NCBI GenBank assembly: GCA_046331625.1
Contig: JAXLQL010000006.1
Location: 1-64,000, forward strand
Reading direction: 5' to 3'
Origin: JAXLQL01 sp046331625
GTDB lineage: Bacteria; Acidobacteriota; Terriglobia; Bryobacterales; Bryobacteraceae
Length of the DNA: 64,000 bases
Made by a program: the position numbers and the translations under genes. Under the pieces are notes generated by a model, which was not told where the DNA came from, ran no database searches, and was given only the letters and a program-made list of their open reading frames with translations. Shown here one piece after another: positions 1 to 9,298 of the stretch (position 1 is its first letter; the number at the start of each line of letters is the position of its first letter).

Positions 1-939
1 CAGCAAAGCCGGGCCAAGCCCTCCGAAACCATCGGGACGATTCTCCGTTGGCTCACCGGCGTCACCGCGGCTGAGCGGACCGCGGCGTTTGCTCCCCACC
101 TCGACGCTGACCTCGCCGCCGGTCTGGAGCGTGGTTTGATCGCGAATATCTCCGGCTCGCAAGATGGCTGGCGAGAGGAGTGGGGCTCCGCCCTCAGCGA
201 GTTTTACCGTTCGAGACAGATGGTTCAGGAATACATCGAGCTGGCTCAGAAGAACGGCGTGTCGTCCGGAGACTGCCGCGTCGCTGGCGAATTGTTGCTG
301 GCGAAAGGGAATCCCGCCGAAGCGCTCGTGTGGGTGGATCGCGGATTGGCGATGAAACCGGATGGCACGGAGCGCCACGGCGAACTGGAATCGGTCAGGC
401 GATCGATCCTTGCCAAACTGGGCCGCGTCGATGAGGCGCTCGATTCCGCATGGGAGAGCTTCTTGGAACAAATCACACCGGGCGGTTTCAAGGAGGTGCT
501 CGCGTACGCTCCCGTGGGCGCTCTGGACAACTGGAGGGCTCACGCGCTCGCCGAGGCCCAGCGGCACGCGGCACAAGGCGGATTCGAACTCTTGTGCGCG
601 GAACGGGCGTGCCCACAACTACGGGCGATGCTCGAGCAGCAGGATCCCGCTCTGCGGCGAGTCCGCATCGAGTTGCTGAGTGAAGCGGCCCGCGTGCTCC
701 GGGCGAGCGACCCTTGGGCAGCGGCTGAGTACCACTTGCTGGCCGCAATCCTCCGGCTCGATGCTGCCAGAACCGGTATGCAGCAGCCGCTCGAAAGTCT
801 CAGCGCCGCGAAGGCTTGTTACCGCGAGGCAGGGGCAACGGCGGCCTGGGAGGCGCGCGTGGAAGAAGTTCGAGCCCGGTATGGCTCCCGAGTGTCGTTC
901 ATGAAACGATTCGACAAGCTCGCGCAGGAGCGCTACTGA
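1..939 (+). CDS. DUF6880-like helical repeat protein, 5' end outside window
   Basis: The frame is open from base 1, so this is the C-terminal part of a longer protein; a TTG at 136 is only an internal candidate start. The visible part is helical and TPR-like: a stretch around GELLLAKGNPAEALVWVDRGL, then a second helix pair beginning LGRVDEALDSAWESF. It closes with EVRARYGSRVSFMKRF, which resembles the ends of DUF6880-type proteins. Its stop codon is directly followed by the ATG of the SNF2 helicase, so the two are almost certainly co-transcribed and translationally linked. Function is unknown. The family assignment is from memory of sequence style and is moderate; the partner role with the helicase and SWIM protein is inferred from the tight spacing. 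Confidence 0.6.
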   Translation, partial: QQSRAKPSETIGTILRWLTGVTAAERTAAFAPHLDADLAAGLERGLIANISGSQDGWREEWGSALSEFYRSRQMVQEYIELAQKNGVSSGDCRVAGELLLAKGNPAEALVWVDRGLAMKPDGTERHGELESVRRSILAKLGRVDEALDSAWESFLEQITPGGFKEVLAYAPVGALDNWRAHALAEAQRHAAQGGFELLCAERACPQLRAMLEQQDPALRRVRIELLSEAARVLRASDPWAAAEYHLLAAILRLDAARTGMQQPLESLSAAKACYREAGATAAWEARVEEVRARYGSRVSFMKRFDKLAQERY

Positions 940-3900
940 ATGATCGTCGTCCACGCCTCGTGGCTCGATGGCTCCCTCTGGCTTTGGGCTGAAGGCCCGG
1001 AGCGCCGCGGCAATCTCCCCGCTTCTCCCTGGGACGCGGGACCCGAAGCGTTGCGCACGGTGATCCTCGGCGCCGGTGCGACATCCGAGGTCCGCTCGCG
1101 CGTGCGTGTCGAGCAACGCTTGGCCTGGCTGCCTTCCGCCGACGACGGGCCCATCCCTTCGAGCTTGCTGCTTGGTGGCGGATTCGAAGAGGGCGAGGTT
1201 TCGCTGCTCCCGTGGCTCACCAGCGCGGCTCCGCTTGACCGGTCCGCGCGCGAGTCACTGTTGATGACCTGCCTGCTGCGCCGCCTCGGCGCCGAGACCT
1301 TGTTCGAGCCCGGCGTCATGATCGGCGACAGCTTTGCCTTCTGGGCCGAAGCTTTCCAGTTGGCGTCGGCGTTGGTGGTTCGGCAACAGTATCTGCCGGA
1401 CCTCGTGGAAGTCTCCGGCGCGTATCACGCCCGCTGGACGCCACTACTTGACGCCGCATCCCGCAAGCGCTTCAACGACCTCGCCTCCGCCATGCCAGGC
1501 TCGGCGCGGGCGCTCGCGACCAATCCCGACAAGCCACCCGCCAAAGCGCCCGAGGCCGTGCTGCGCGGGTTCCTCGATCGCGTGGTCGACGAGGCCGTTC
1601 GCTCGAGCGCTGGCTCCGATCAGCGCGAGGCCAGCAAGGCCAGCGTGCATGACCAGTGGCTGCGCGCACTCGCTGGTCCAAAGACTCACATCAAGGCCGA
1701 CATAGGCAAGCTGAAGCTGCTCTCCCAGCAGATTCGCGATTGGCGGCGTCCGCTCGAACTCGAGTCGGCTACGCCGTATCGCCTCTGCTTCCGCCTGCAC
1801 GAGCCGAAAGAGGAAGGACGGCCCGACTGGCGCGTCGAGTACGTCATGCAGGGCCGCGATGACGAGAGCGTCATCATCCCGTCTGAGGCTGTGTGGCCCG
1901 ATGCGCGCGGTAAGCAACCCGGTGACGTCGCCATCGCTGCCCGAGAGCAGATGCTCGTCTCGCTCGGCCAGGCCGCGGCATTGTGGCCGCCGGTGGAGCG
2001 CAGCCTGCGCCAACGCGAACCGCGTGGCTTCTATCTCGATACTCCGTCTGCCTTCGAGTTCCTCAGCACCACCTCCGAAGCGCTCGAACAGAGTGGGTTC
2101 GGCGTCATTCTCCCTGCTTGGTGGAGCGGACAGCGCACCTCGCAGAGGCTCACCGCCAAGGCGAGCGTCAAGTCCGCGCCGATGACTGCGGCGAGCGGTA
2201 TGACGATGAACTCACTGGTCGAGTTCAAGTGGAAAATCGCGCTCGGGGAAGACGAGCTCTCGTTGACGGAACTGCTCGAGTTGGCCAGGCTCAAGACACC
2301 GCTCGTGCGCATTCGCGGCCAGTGGATCGCGGTCTCGCCCGATGAGATCTCGGCCGCGGTCGCGCTGCTCGGCAAGAAGGGGAACAACTCCGCCACGGCT
2401 GGTGACCTGATCCGCATGGCCGTCGGCGCGGGCGGTACCGCAGAAGGCAAGCTCGAGATCTCCGGCGTCGAGGCCGAAGGCGAATTCGGAGACGTGCTGG
2501 CGCAGATCCAGGGCACGCGCCCGTTCAAGGAACTCGCGCCGCCGCCTGGACTCAACGCGCAACTGCGCCCCTACCAGAATCGCGGTTACTCGTGGCTCGA
2601 CTTTCTTTCGCGGCTCGGCATGGGCGCTTGCCTCGCTGACGACATGGGTCTCGGCAAAACAATCCAAACGCTCTCCCTGCTCGAAAGCCGCCGCGAGCAA
2701 CAACAGAGTCAAGCGCCCGTGCTTCTGGTCTGCCCCACCTCGGTGGTGGGCAACTGGCAACGCGAAGCAGCGCGCTTCACGCCGAAGCTCACCGTGATGA
2801 CGCACCACGGCAGCGATCGCAGCCGCGGAGACGCGTTCCTGGTGGAAGCCGCACGGAGCGACATGGTGCTCTCCACCTACACGTTGCTCCAGCGCGACTT
2901 CGAATTGCTGAATCGCGTGAAGTGGGAAGGCGTGATTCTCGACGAAGCGCAGAACATCAAGAACGCGAGCACCAAGCAGGCTCGCGCGGCGCGAGCGCTC
3001 AGCGCCGGATACCGCGCCGCGCTCACCGGAACGCCGGTGGAGAACAACGTGGGCGACCTGTGGTCGATCTTCGAGTTTCTCAATCCCGGCATGCTCGGCA
3101 GCGCGGCCGAGTTCAAGAAGCGGTTCTTCTCCCCGATCCAAATGGGTCGCGACGAATCGGCCGCGGCGCTGCTCAAGCGCATTACCGGACCCTTCATCCT
3201 GCGCCGGCTCAAGACCGACAAGAACGTCATCGCCGATCTGCCCGAGAAGCTCGAGATGAACGTCTACTGCAACCTCACCAAGGAACAGGCTTCGCTCTAC
3301 GCGGCCGTGGTGAACGATCTCGAGAACGGACTCGAAGGCGCCGAGGGAATCGAACGCAAGGGGCTCGTGCTCGCCACGCTCACCAAGCTCAAGCAGGTGT
3401 GCAATCACCCGGCGCACTTTCTCAAAGACGGATCCTCGGTGGATGGGCGCTCGGGCAAACTGAACCGGCTCACGGAAATGATCGAAGAGGTGTTGTCCGA
3501 AGGCGACCGGGCGCTCGTGTTCACGCAATTCGCCGAGATGGGCGAGATCTTGCGCAAGCACCTGGAGCAGACCTTCGTGCGCGAGGTCTATTTCCTGCAC
3601 GGCTCCCTGACGAAGAAGAAGCGCGACGCCATGGTGGAGCGCTTCGGCAAAGAAGGCGGCGCTCCGATCTTCATCTTGTCGTTGAAGGCCGGCGGCACCG
3701 GACTCAACCTCGTGGGCGCGAACCACGTGTTCCACTTCGATCGCTGGTGGAATCCGGCCGTGGAAGATCAAGCTACTGACCGTGCATTCCGTATCGGCCA
3801 GACACGCAACGTGCAGGTGCACAAGTTCGTCTGCGCCGGAACGCTCGAAGAGAAGATTGACGCGATGATCGAGCGCAAGAAGACAGTGGCGGGACAGGTG

Positions 3901-3990
3901 GTGGGCGCGGGCGAGGCATGGCTCACCGAACTGTCGAATGATGAACTGCGCAGCTTGATCGCGCTGAGTAAGGACGCGTTGGAGGACTGA
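940..3990 (+). CDS. SNF2-family DEAD/DEAH box helicase
   Basis: A 1016-residue SWI2/SNF2 ATPase, expected to translocate on double-stranded DNA and remodel protein-DNA complexes. The C-terminal half has the full helicase core: Walker A DDMGLGKT with K573, motif II DEAQ at about 668-671, TGTPVENN, then the second RecA lobe with KAGGTGLNL near 916-922 and RAFRIGQT near 948. The roughly 390-520 region before the core resembles the SNF2-associated domain (DUF3670) of bacterial members; the first ~390 residues are not recognised. It starts immediately after the upstream stop and its TGA overlaps the next ATG by one base, giving a three-gene cassette. SNF2-SWIM pairs are widespread in bacteria, but their role is not settled; some SNF2 proteins belong to phage-defence systems, yet no DISARM or restriction partner is seen here. 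Confidence 0.95.
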   Translation: MIVVHASWLDGSLWLWAEGPERRGNLPASPWDAGPEALRTVILGAGATSEVRSRVRVEQRLAWLPSADDGPIPSSLLLGGGFEEGEVSLLPWLTSAAPLDRSARESLLMTCLLRRLGAETLFEPGVMIGDSFAFWAEAFQLASALVVRQQYLPDLVEVSGAYHARWTPLLDAASRKRFNDLASAMPGSARALATNPDKPPAKAPEAVLRGFLDRVVDEAVRSSAGSDQREASKASVHDQWLRALAGPKTHIKADIGKLKLLSQQIRDWRRPLELESATPYRLCFRLHEPKEEGRPDWRVEYVMQGRDDESVIIPSEAVWPDARGKQPGDVAIAAREQMLVSLGQAAALWPPVERSLRQREPRGFYLDTPSAFEFLSTTSEALEQSGFGVILPAWWSGQRTSQRLTAKASVKSAPMTAASGMTMNSLVEFKWKIALGEDELSLTELLELARLKTPLVRIRGQWIAVSPDEISAAVALLGKKGNNSATAGDLIRMAVGAGGTAEGKLEISGVEAEGEFGDVLAQIQGTRPFKELAPPPGLNAQLRPYQNRGYSWLDFLSRLGMGACLADDMGLGKTIQTLSLLESRREQQQSQAPVLLVCPTSVVGNWQREAARFTPKLTVMTHHGSDRSRGDAFLVEAARSDMVLSTYTLLQRDFELLNRVKWEGVILDEAQNIKNASTKQARAARALSAGYRAALTGTPVENNVGDLWSIFEFLNPGMLGSAAEFKKRFFSPIQMGRDESAAALLKRITGPFILRRLKTDKNVIADLPEKLEMNVYCNLTKEQASLYAAVVNDLENGLEGAEGIERKGLVLATLTKLKQVCNHPAHFLKDGSSVDGRSGKLNRLTEMIEEVLSEGDRALVFTQFAEMGEILRKHLEQTFVREVYFLHGSLTKKKRDAMVERFGKEGGAPIFILSLKAGGTGLNLVGANHVFHFDRWWNPAVEDQATDRAFRIGQTRNVQVHKFVCAGTLEEKIDAMIERKKTVAGQVVGAGEAWLTELSNDELRSLIALSKDALED

Positions 3991-4847
3991 TGCGACGCAA
4001 AGGCGGATACAATCCCAAAGCGCAGCCGCGCCGGGCCAAGGGCGGCATCAAGGCGCAGAGCCGCGATTTCGGCGAAACCTGGTGGGCCAAACGCTGGATC
4101 GGCGTTCTCGAAAGCTTCAACATCGGGGCGCGCCTGTCTCGCGGGCGAACCTACGCCCGGCGCGGGCAGGTGCTGTCGATCGAAGTGGCCAAGGGCAAGA
4201 TCATCGCGAAGGTGCAGGGGTCGCGCCCGCAGCCATACACGATCACGATCGAGATCGAGCCCCTGCCTCGCGAAGAATGGAAGCGGCTGGCACGCGCGTT
4301 CTCCACGCAGGCACTCTATGCGGCCAAGCTCCTGGCGGGCGAGATGCCGCGCGAGATCGAAGACGTCTTCCGGCGCGAGAGGCTCTCTCTGTTTCCGTCT
4401 AGGCTCGACGAGATAAAGACGCAGTGCACTTGCCCGGACTGGTCAAACCCGTGCAAGCACATCGCCGCCGTCTACTATTTGCTCGGCGAAGAGTTTGACC
4501 GCGATCCGTTCATCATCTTCCGCCTCCGCGGTGTTACGCGTGACGAACTGGCCGCCATGCTCGGCAAGTCGCAACCTCCGCAGGCGAAGGCGAAGCCAAA
4601 GCCAGCGGTGGAGCCGCTACCGTCGGACCCCGTGGAGTTTTGGCGTAGCGGATCGAGCGGCGCTATGCAGCCGCTGAGCGTTGCGATGCCTTCCATCCCG
4701 GCCGCGCTGCCGAAACGTTTGGGGCGGATTCCGTTTTGGACCGGGAGCCGCGAACTGATCGACGTCATCGAGCAGATCTATCAGCGCGCGTCGATTCTCG
4801 GGTCGAACCTCGTGTGGAGCGGCGGAGGCTCTCCGCCTGAAAACTGA
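3990..4847 (+). CDS. SWIM zinc-finger protein
   Basis: A 285-residue protein with a SWIM zinc finger: C146-x-C148-x6-C155-x-H157 in the segment CTCPDWSNPCKH. SWIM domains bind DNA or protein partners and in bacteria are commonly encoded beside SNF2 helicases. The N-terminus (KGGIKAQSRDFGETWWAKRW) is basic and typical of this family. After residue about 195 there is a low-complexity Pro/Ala/Lys linker and a variable tail. Start and stop overlap by one base with the helicase (TGATG), so it is probably translated by coupling. Likely an accessory or targeting subunit of the SNF2 protein; this is inference from the gene pairing. Confidence 0.92.
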   Translation: MRRKGGYNPKAQPRRAKGGIKAQSRDFGETWWAKRWIGVLESFNIGARLSRGRTYARRGQVLSIEVAKGKIIAKVQGSRPQPYTITIEIEPLPREEWKRLARAFSTQALYAAKLLAGEMPREIEDVFRRERLSLFPSRLDEIKTQCTCPDWSNPCKHIAAVYYLLGEEFDRDPFIIFRLRGVTRDELAAMLGKSQPPQAKAKPKPAVEPLPSDPVEFWRSGSSGAMQPLSVAMPSIPAALPKRLGRIPFWTGSRELIDVIEQIYQRASILGSNLVWSGGGSPPEN

Positions 4848-4910
4848 CCGTGTGACGTCAGTCCCGCTACGTGAAAAGATGCTGTTTCCGATGCCGGCAG
4901 TGGCCTTGCC

Positions 4911-4953
4911 GTGTGGGGCGGGCTTCAGCCAGCGCGGCACTTCAGTGCCGCTG
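4911..4953 (+). repeat. REP-like double-hairpin repeat, single copy
   Basis: One copy of the dispersed element seen six times here. It begins with GTGGGGC, followed by a first imperfect hairpin (GGGCTTCAGCC) and a second one (GCGGCACTTCAGTGCCGC). It lies between the convergent SWIM and lgt genes and has drifted from the consensus, but the second stem keeps its pairing because both arms changed together (GCGGCACT / AGTGCCGC). Confidence 0.75.
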
Positions 4954-4977
4954 CCGGAGTTCCGCACCCAATCCTCT

Positions 4978-5784
4978 TCAGCGAGATTCACCCCCTTGGA
5001 TCAACGCCCCGCCGCGGGGTGCTCCCCGCAGCAACAAAACCCCACCCAACACGAACAACCCCACCGAAATCCACTGCGCGTTCGAGAGCACCCACCCGAA
5101 CAAATTCGCCTGCTGATGTTCCCGGAAGAACTCCGCGATGAATCGCGCCACTGAACTGGTCACGAGGTAGAGCGAGATCACACCACCCGGCCGGTGCGGC
5201 TTTTGCGAGGCCCCATAAACGATCGCGAACACGAGCACCAGCAATGCCGACTCGTACAACTGTGACGGGTGCAGCGGAATTCCCAACGGCACACCTGTGA
5301 TCTGATGCGCATCAGGATTGGTGAACGTCACTGCCCACGGCCGATCGCAATGCGCACCCCAGCAGCACCCCGCCGCGAAACAGCCGATGCGCCCGATCGC
5401 CTGGCCGATCGCAAGCCCCGGCGCCAGCACATCGAGCGTCTTGCCCAGGGGCAACTTCTTCTGGCGCCCATACCAATAACCGAACGCGAGCGCCAGCACC
5501 AGGCCGCCGTAGAAAACACCGCCTGCCTGCAGGGTGGCGAATGAGAAGATCTCGCCCGGGTCCTTCGCATACCGGTCGAACTCGACGATGAACATCAGCA
5601 GCTTCGCGCCCACGAATCCAGCCAAGGCCGCGTACACGCCGAGATTGGTGACGGCTTCGGGGTCGAGCCCAGTCTGCTTGGCCAGACGTCCGGCTAGCCA
5701 CAGCGCCACCAGGAATCCCAGCGCGACCATCAGGCCATAGGTAGGCAGAAAGAAGCTGCCGATCGAAATGATTTTGGGAAACAC
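4978..5784 (-). CDS. lgt: Prolipoprotein diacylglyceryl transferase
   Basis: Transfers diacylglycerol from phosphatidylglycerol to the lipobox cysteine of prolipoproteins, the first step of lipoprotein maturation in the inner membrane. The signature GRIGCFAAGCCWG is at about 131-143, with HPSQLYES further on, among about seven membrane segments. I start at the GTG at 5784 (VFPKIISIG), two bases after the lspA stop, because Lgt proteins normally begin at this FPxII segment; the frame is open upstream inside lspA and would add 20 unlikely residues. That gives 268 residues, normal for Lgt. It is last in the ileS-lspA-lgt run, so the lipoprotein enzymes for steps one and two are made together. 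Confidence 0.95.
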   Translation of the reverse strand: MFPKIISIGSFFLPTYGLMVALGFLVALWLAGRLAKQTGLDPEAVTNLGVYAALAGFVGAKLLMFIVEFDRYAKDPGEIFSFATLQAGGVFYGGLVLALAFGYWYGRQKKLPLGKTLDVLAPGLAIGQAIGRIGCFAAGCCWGAHCDRPWAVTFTNPDAHQITGVPLGIPLHPSQLYESALLVLVFAIVYGASQKPHRPGGVISLYLVTSSVARFIAEFFREHQQANLFGWVLSNAQWISVGLFVLGGVLLLRGAPRGGALIQGGESR

Positions 5785-5786
5785 CC

Positions 5787-6293
5787 TTACGAGACCGCCT
5801 TGCTCTCCGGCTCCGCGCCTCGTTGCTCCTTGCGCGTCAGCCACAACTCGGCTGCCATCAGCATCGCGCCGATCGTGATGGCCGAGTCGGCGACGTTGAA
5901 CGTGGCCCAGTGATAATCGCCCACGTAGAAATCCACGAAATCAGTGACGCTGCCGCGAAACAGCCGGTCATACAGATTGCCGAGTGCGCCGCCCAGGATC
6001 AGTAGCAACGCCGAGCGCTGCAGCCGGTGGGTGGCCCGCCAGAGCATCAACGCCACGAAACAAAGTACGGCGCCAGACACCACCACGAGAAACAACGTTC
6101 GAATGCTGGCCGGAGCATCGTGCAACAGGCTGAACGCCATCCCGCGGTTTTCCGAGTGGATGATGTTGAGCAATCCCGGGATCACCGGCCAAACATCCCA
6201 TGCGCCCAGCCTCTGGTCGATCCAGATCTTCGACAACCGGTCGAGCGCGAACACACAGGCCGCCATCACGAATGCGCTGTAGCGCGAATTCAT
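5787..6293 (-). CDS. lspA: Lipoprotein signal peptidase (signal peptidase II)
   Basis: A 168-residue aspartyl membrane protease that cleaves the signal peptide from diacylglyceryl-modified prolipoproteins. Four membrane helices are evident. Family motifs are clear: ENRGMAFSLL near 49-57, GGALGNLYDR near 101-110, the VTDFVDFY segment near 116-123 and FNVADS near 132-137, which carry the two catalytic aspartates (D136 is the second). The ATG overlaps the ileS TGA (ATGA), and lgt begins two bases after its stop. ileS-lspA adjacency is conserved in many bacteria. Confidence 0.95.
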   Translation of the reverse strand: MNSRYSAFVMAACVFALDRLSKIWIDQRLGAWDVWPVIPGLLNIIHSENRGMAFSLLHDAPASIRTLFLVVVSGAVLCFVALMLWRATHRLQRSALLLILGGALGNLYDRLFRGSVTDFVDFYVGDYHWATFNVADSAITIGAMLMAAELWLTRKEQRGAEPESKAVS

Positions 6294-9106
6294 AGGATCT
6301 CGCGTACTGCCTCACTGCACGGCGCGCAAATGCCGGGGAAGCGCGCATCCCCGCCCATGTCGGTGACGTACTTCCAGCAGCGCTCGCACTTGGCGCCTTC
6401 CGCTTTGTGAACGTGCACGGCGAGATCGGCATCGGCGTGGCCCTCGAGCGACACCTGCGACGTGATGAACAGGCTCGGCAGGCTCGACTTGTACTGTTCG
6501 AGCAGCCGCAGCAGCTCATCGCCCGCCTTCAAGTGAACCTTGGCTTCGAGCGACGAGCCGATGAACTTCTCCTGCCGCGCCGCCTCGAGGCTCTTGTTCA
6601 CCGTCTCGCGGACCTCCACCAGCCGATCCCAGTTGGCTAGCCGCGTGCGGTCTTCAGCGTCGAGCCCGGCCGTCAGTTCCGAAGGCTCAGGGAACAGCGC
6701 CAGGTGCACGCTTTCGGGAGCATCCGCCGGCTTGTTCAGAAATCCCCAGGCTTCGTCGGTAGTGAAGCTCAGCACTGGCGCCATCAGTCGCAAGAGCGCG
6801 TACGTCACGCGGAAGAGCGCTGTCTGGGCGCTGCGCCGCGCCTTCGATCGTGGCGCGGTAGTGTAAAGCCGATCCTTCAGTACATCGAAGTAGATAGAGC
6901 TCAGGTCGGTGGTGGCGAAGTTGTAGAGCGCCTGATAGGCGCGATGGAACGCGTACTGATCGTAGTGTTCGCGAACCGTCTTCACCAGGTTCTCGGCGCG
7001 CGCCAGGATCCATTGGTCGAACTCGAGCAAATCCGCCGAGGGCAGAGCGTCGGTGTCGGGGTGGAAGTCGTGGAGATTGCCGAGCGCGTAGCGGAACGTG
7101 TTCCGCAGTTTGCGATAAGCTTCCGAAAGCCGTTCCAGGATCACCGGCGACAGCCGTACGTCTTCCCAGAAGACCACCGAAGCCACCCACAGGCGCAGCA
7201 CTTCGGCGCCCGAAGCCTTGATCACGTCCGCCGGATCGATGCCGTTCCCGAGCGACTTCGACATGGCGCGGCCTTCCGCATCCAGCGTCCAGCCGTTGGT
7301 GGCGCACTCGCGATACGGAGAATCGCCTTTCAGCGCCACGCCCACCAGGAGCGAGCTGTGGAACCAGCCGCGATATTGGTCGCCGCCTTCGAGGTACATG
7401 TTCGAAGGCCATGTGAGATCCCAGTTCTCGCCGAGCACCGCCATGTGGCTGACGCCAGAGTCGAACCAAACGTCGAGAATGTCCTTTTCCTTGGTGAACT
7501 CGGCGCCTCCGCAGGAAGCGCATTTCGTACCGGCCGGAATCAATTCCGCGGGGGACTTGTCATACCACGCCGCAGCCGTCTCCTTGGCGAAAATGTCGCA
7601 CACGTGGTCGAGCACCTTGCGGTCGGTCAGCGGCTTGTTACAGCCGGCGCAGTAGAACACCGTGATCGGCACGCCCCAGATTCGCTGGCGCGAGATGCAC
7701 CAGTCTGGCCGCGTGGCGATCATGTTGTAGATCCGGTCTTCGCCCCACTCGGGCATCCACTTCACCCGCCGGATCGCATCGAGCGCTCGCTGGCGCAGGT
7801 CATTGCGCTCCATGCCGATGAACCACTGCTCGGTTCCCCGGAAGATGGTGGCGTTGTGGCAGCGCCAGCAGTGCGGGTAGCTGTGCTCGATCTTCTTCTG
7901 CGCGAGCAATGCGCCCTTCTTCTGGAGGATCCCGATCACCACCGGGTTGGCGTCCCACACCGACAGCCCAACCAGTTCCTCGGGAAGCGCTCCAGGTTCG
8001 TTCTCGGTGTGATAGAGCTTGCCAGAGCCATCCACTGGACAGTAGACCGGCAACTCATACTGCAAGCCCACGATGTAGTCTTCGTGCCCGTGTCCCGGCG
8101 CCGTATGGACCGCGCCCGTGCCCTGCTCGAGAGTCACGTGATCGCCCAGGATGCCCGGCGAGTCGCGCTCGATGAAGGGATGCCGAAAGACGGTCTTCTC
8201 GAGCCGCGCTCCGGGGAGCCGGCAGATGGTCTTCGGCGAGGCCCAGCCGCAAGCGCTTGCGGTCTGATCGAGCAGGTCTGTAGCTACGAAGTAGACCTCG
8301 CCATCCACCTCGACGGCCGAGTAGTCGAACTTGGGGTGATACGCGATGGCCAGGTTCGCCGGGATCGTCCAGGGCGTGGTGGTCCAGATGAGGCCGAAGC
8401 ACTTCTTGCCCTCGAGCGCGGGGTCAACGCGCCCCGGATCGGAGGTCATGGCAAAACGAACCCAAATCGACGGGCTCGCGTGGTTTTCGTACTCCACCTC
8501 GGCTTCGGCCAGCGCCGTCTTGCAGGATAGGCACCAGTTCACCGGCTTCAGGCCCTTGTAGACGTAGCCCTTGTCCAGGAAATCGACGAAGGCCCGGGCA
8601 ATCGCCGCCTCATACTCGGGGGCCATGGTGAGGTAGGGATGATCCCAGTCTCCGAAGACGCCGAGCCGGATGAAGTCCTGCTTCTGGATGTCGACGTACT
8701 TCTGGGCGTACTTTCGGCAGGCCCGATGGATCTGGCCCGCCGTCATCTGGGCCTTCTTGGCGCCCAGTTCGCTGTCCATCTTGATCTCGATGGGCAAGCC
8801 GTGACAATCCCAGCCGGGCACGTACGGGGAGTCGTAGCCGGACATCGTCTTGGTTTTGACGATGAAGTCCTTGAGGATCTTGTTCAGCGCGTGGCCGAGG
8901 TGAATGTTGCCGTTGGCGTAGGGGGGGCCGTCGTGCAGCACCCATCGGGGGCGGCCGGCCCCAGTCTCGCGCAACCGCGAGTAGAGCTTCATTTTCAGCC
9001 ACTTGTCGAGCATCTTGGGCTCGTTCTGCGGCAGGTTCGCCTTCATCGGGAAGGCGGTTTGAGGCAGATTGATCGTCTTCTTGAGATCGGGGGTGGGGGA
9101 GTCCAT
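6290..9106 (-). CDS. ileS: Isoleucyl-tRNA synthetase
   Basis: Class I aminoacyl-tRNA synthetase, 938 residues, the typical bacterial length. It charges tRNA-Ile. The HIGH-type motif is PPYANGNIHLGH at 61-72, and the KMSKS motif appears as AMSKSLGNG near residue 615. The large CP1 editing domain lies between them. The C-terminus has the zinc-binding knuckle CERCW...CAPCSEAV of the bacterial (IleS1) type. It heads a minus-strand run with lspA and lgt and is divergent from the HD-GYP gene; the 192-base gap should hold both promoters. I looked for a T-box leader upstream and did not see one. Confidence 0.98.
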   Translation of the reverse strand: MDSPTPDLKKTINLPQTAFPMKANLPQNEPKMLDKWLKMKLYSRLRETGAGRPRWVLHDGPPYANGNIHLGHALNKILKDFIVKTKTMSGYDSPYVPGWDCHGLPIEIKMDSELGAKKAQMTAGQIHRACRKYAQKYVDIQKQDFIRLGVFGDWDHPYLTMAPEYEAAIARAFVDFLDKGYVYKGLKPVNWCLSCKTALAEAEVEYENHASPSIWVRFAMTSDPGRVDPALEGKKCFGLIWTTTPWTIPANLAIAYHPKFDYSAVEVDGEVYFVATDLLDQTASACGWASPKTICRLPGARLEKTVFRHPFIERDSPGILGDHVTLEQGTGAVHTAPGHGHEDYIVGLQYELPVYCPVDGSGKLYHTENEPGALPEELVGLSVWDANPVVIGILQKKGALLAQKKIEHSYPHCWRCHNATIFRGTEQWFIGMERNDLRQRALDAIRRVKWMPEWGEDRIYNMIATRPDWCISRQRIWGVPITVFYCAGCNKPLTDRKVLDHVCDIFAKETAAAWYDKSPAELIPAGTKCASCGGAEFTKEKDILDVWFDSGVSHMAVLGENWDLTWPSNMYLEGGDQYRGWFHSSLLVGVALKGDSPYRECATNGWTLDAEGRAMSKSLGNGIDPADVIKASGAEVLRLWVASVVFWEDVRLSPVILERLSEAYRKLRNTFRYALGNLHDFHPDTDALPSADLLEFDQWILARAENLVKTVREHYDQYAFHRAYQALYNFATTDLSSIYFDVLKDRLYTTAPRSKARRSAQTALFRVTYALLRLMAPVLSFTTDEAWGFLNKPADAPESVHLALFPEPSELTAGLDAEDRTRLANWDRLVEVRETVNKSLEAARQEKFIGSSLEAKVHLKAGDELLRLLEQYKSSLPSLFITSQVSLEGHADADLAVHVHKAEGAKCERCWKYVTDMGGDARFPGICAPCSEAVREIL

Positions 9107-9298
9107 CGTGACTCATTTCATGGTACCAGCCAGCAGCGCGTGAAACGACGCGACTTCGAGTCATCGGACCGAGGTACTAAGCCGATTTCCGGCCTCACGA
9201 CATGGTTCCTCCCTGCCGATCAGTCCGTAGCAAGGAATGTCTGACCAAACCGAGCTGAAGTGCAGGGCTGAGCGCCTCCCACAGGAGGTGTATAGCCG

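Noticed and set aside
2212..3822. A 536-codon open frame on the minus strand
   Set aside because: Antisense shadow of the SNF2 helicase core, with no recognisable motif.
940..4847. Part of a DISARM or restriction-linked defence island
   Set aside because: No methyltransferase, DUF1998, phospholipase-D or nuclease partner is present; the next genes are lgt, lspA and ileS.
6704..8530. A 608-codon open frame on the plus strand opposite ileS
   Set aside because: It is the antisense shadow of ileS in GC-rich DNA; composition is Arg/His/Gly-rich without any domain, and ileS is unmistakable.
9107..9298. A T-box riboswitch upstream of ileS
   Set aside because: No specifier-loop arrangement or conserved T-box-like sequence is visible, and T-boxes are not expected in this phylum.
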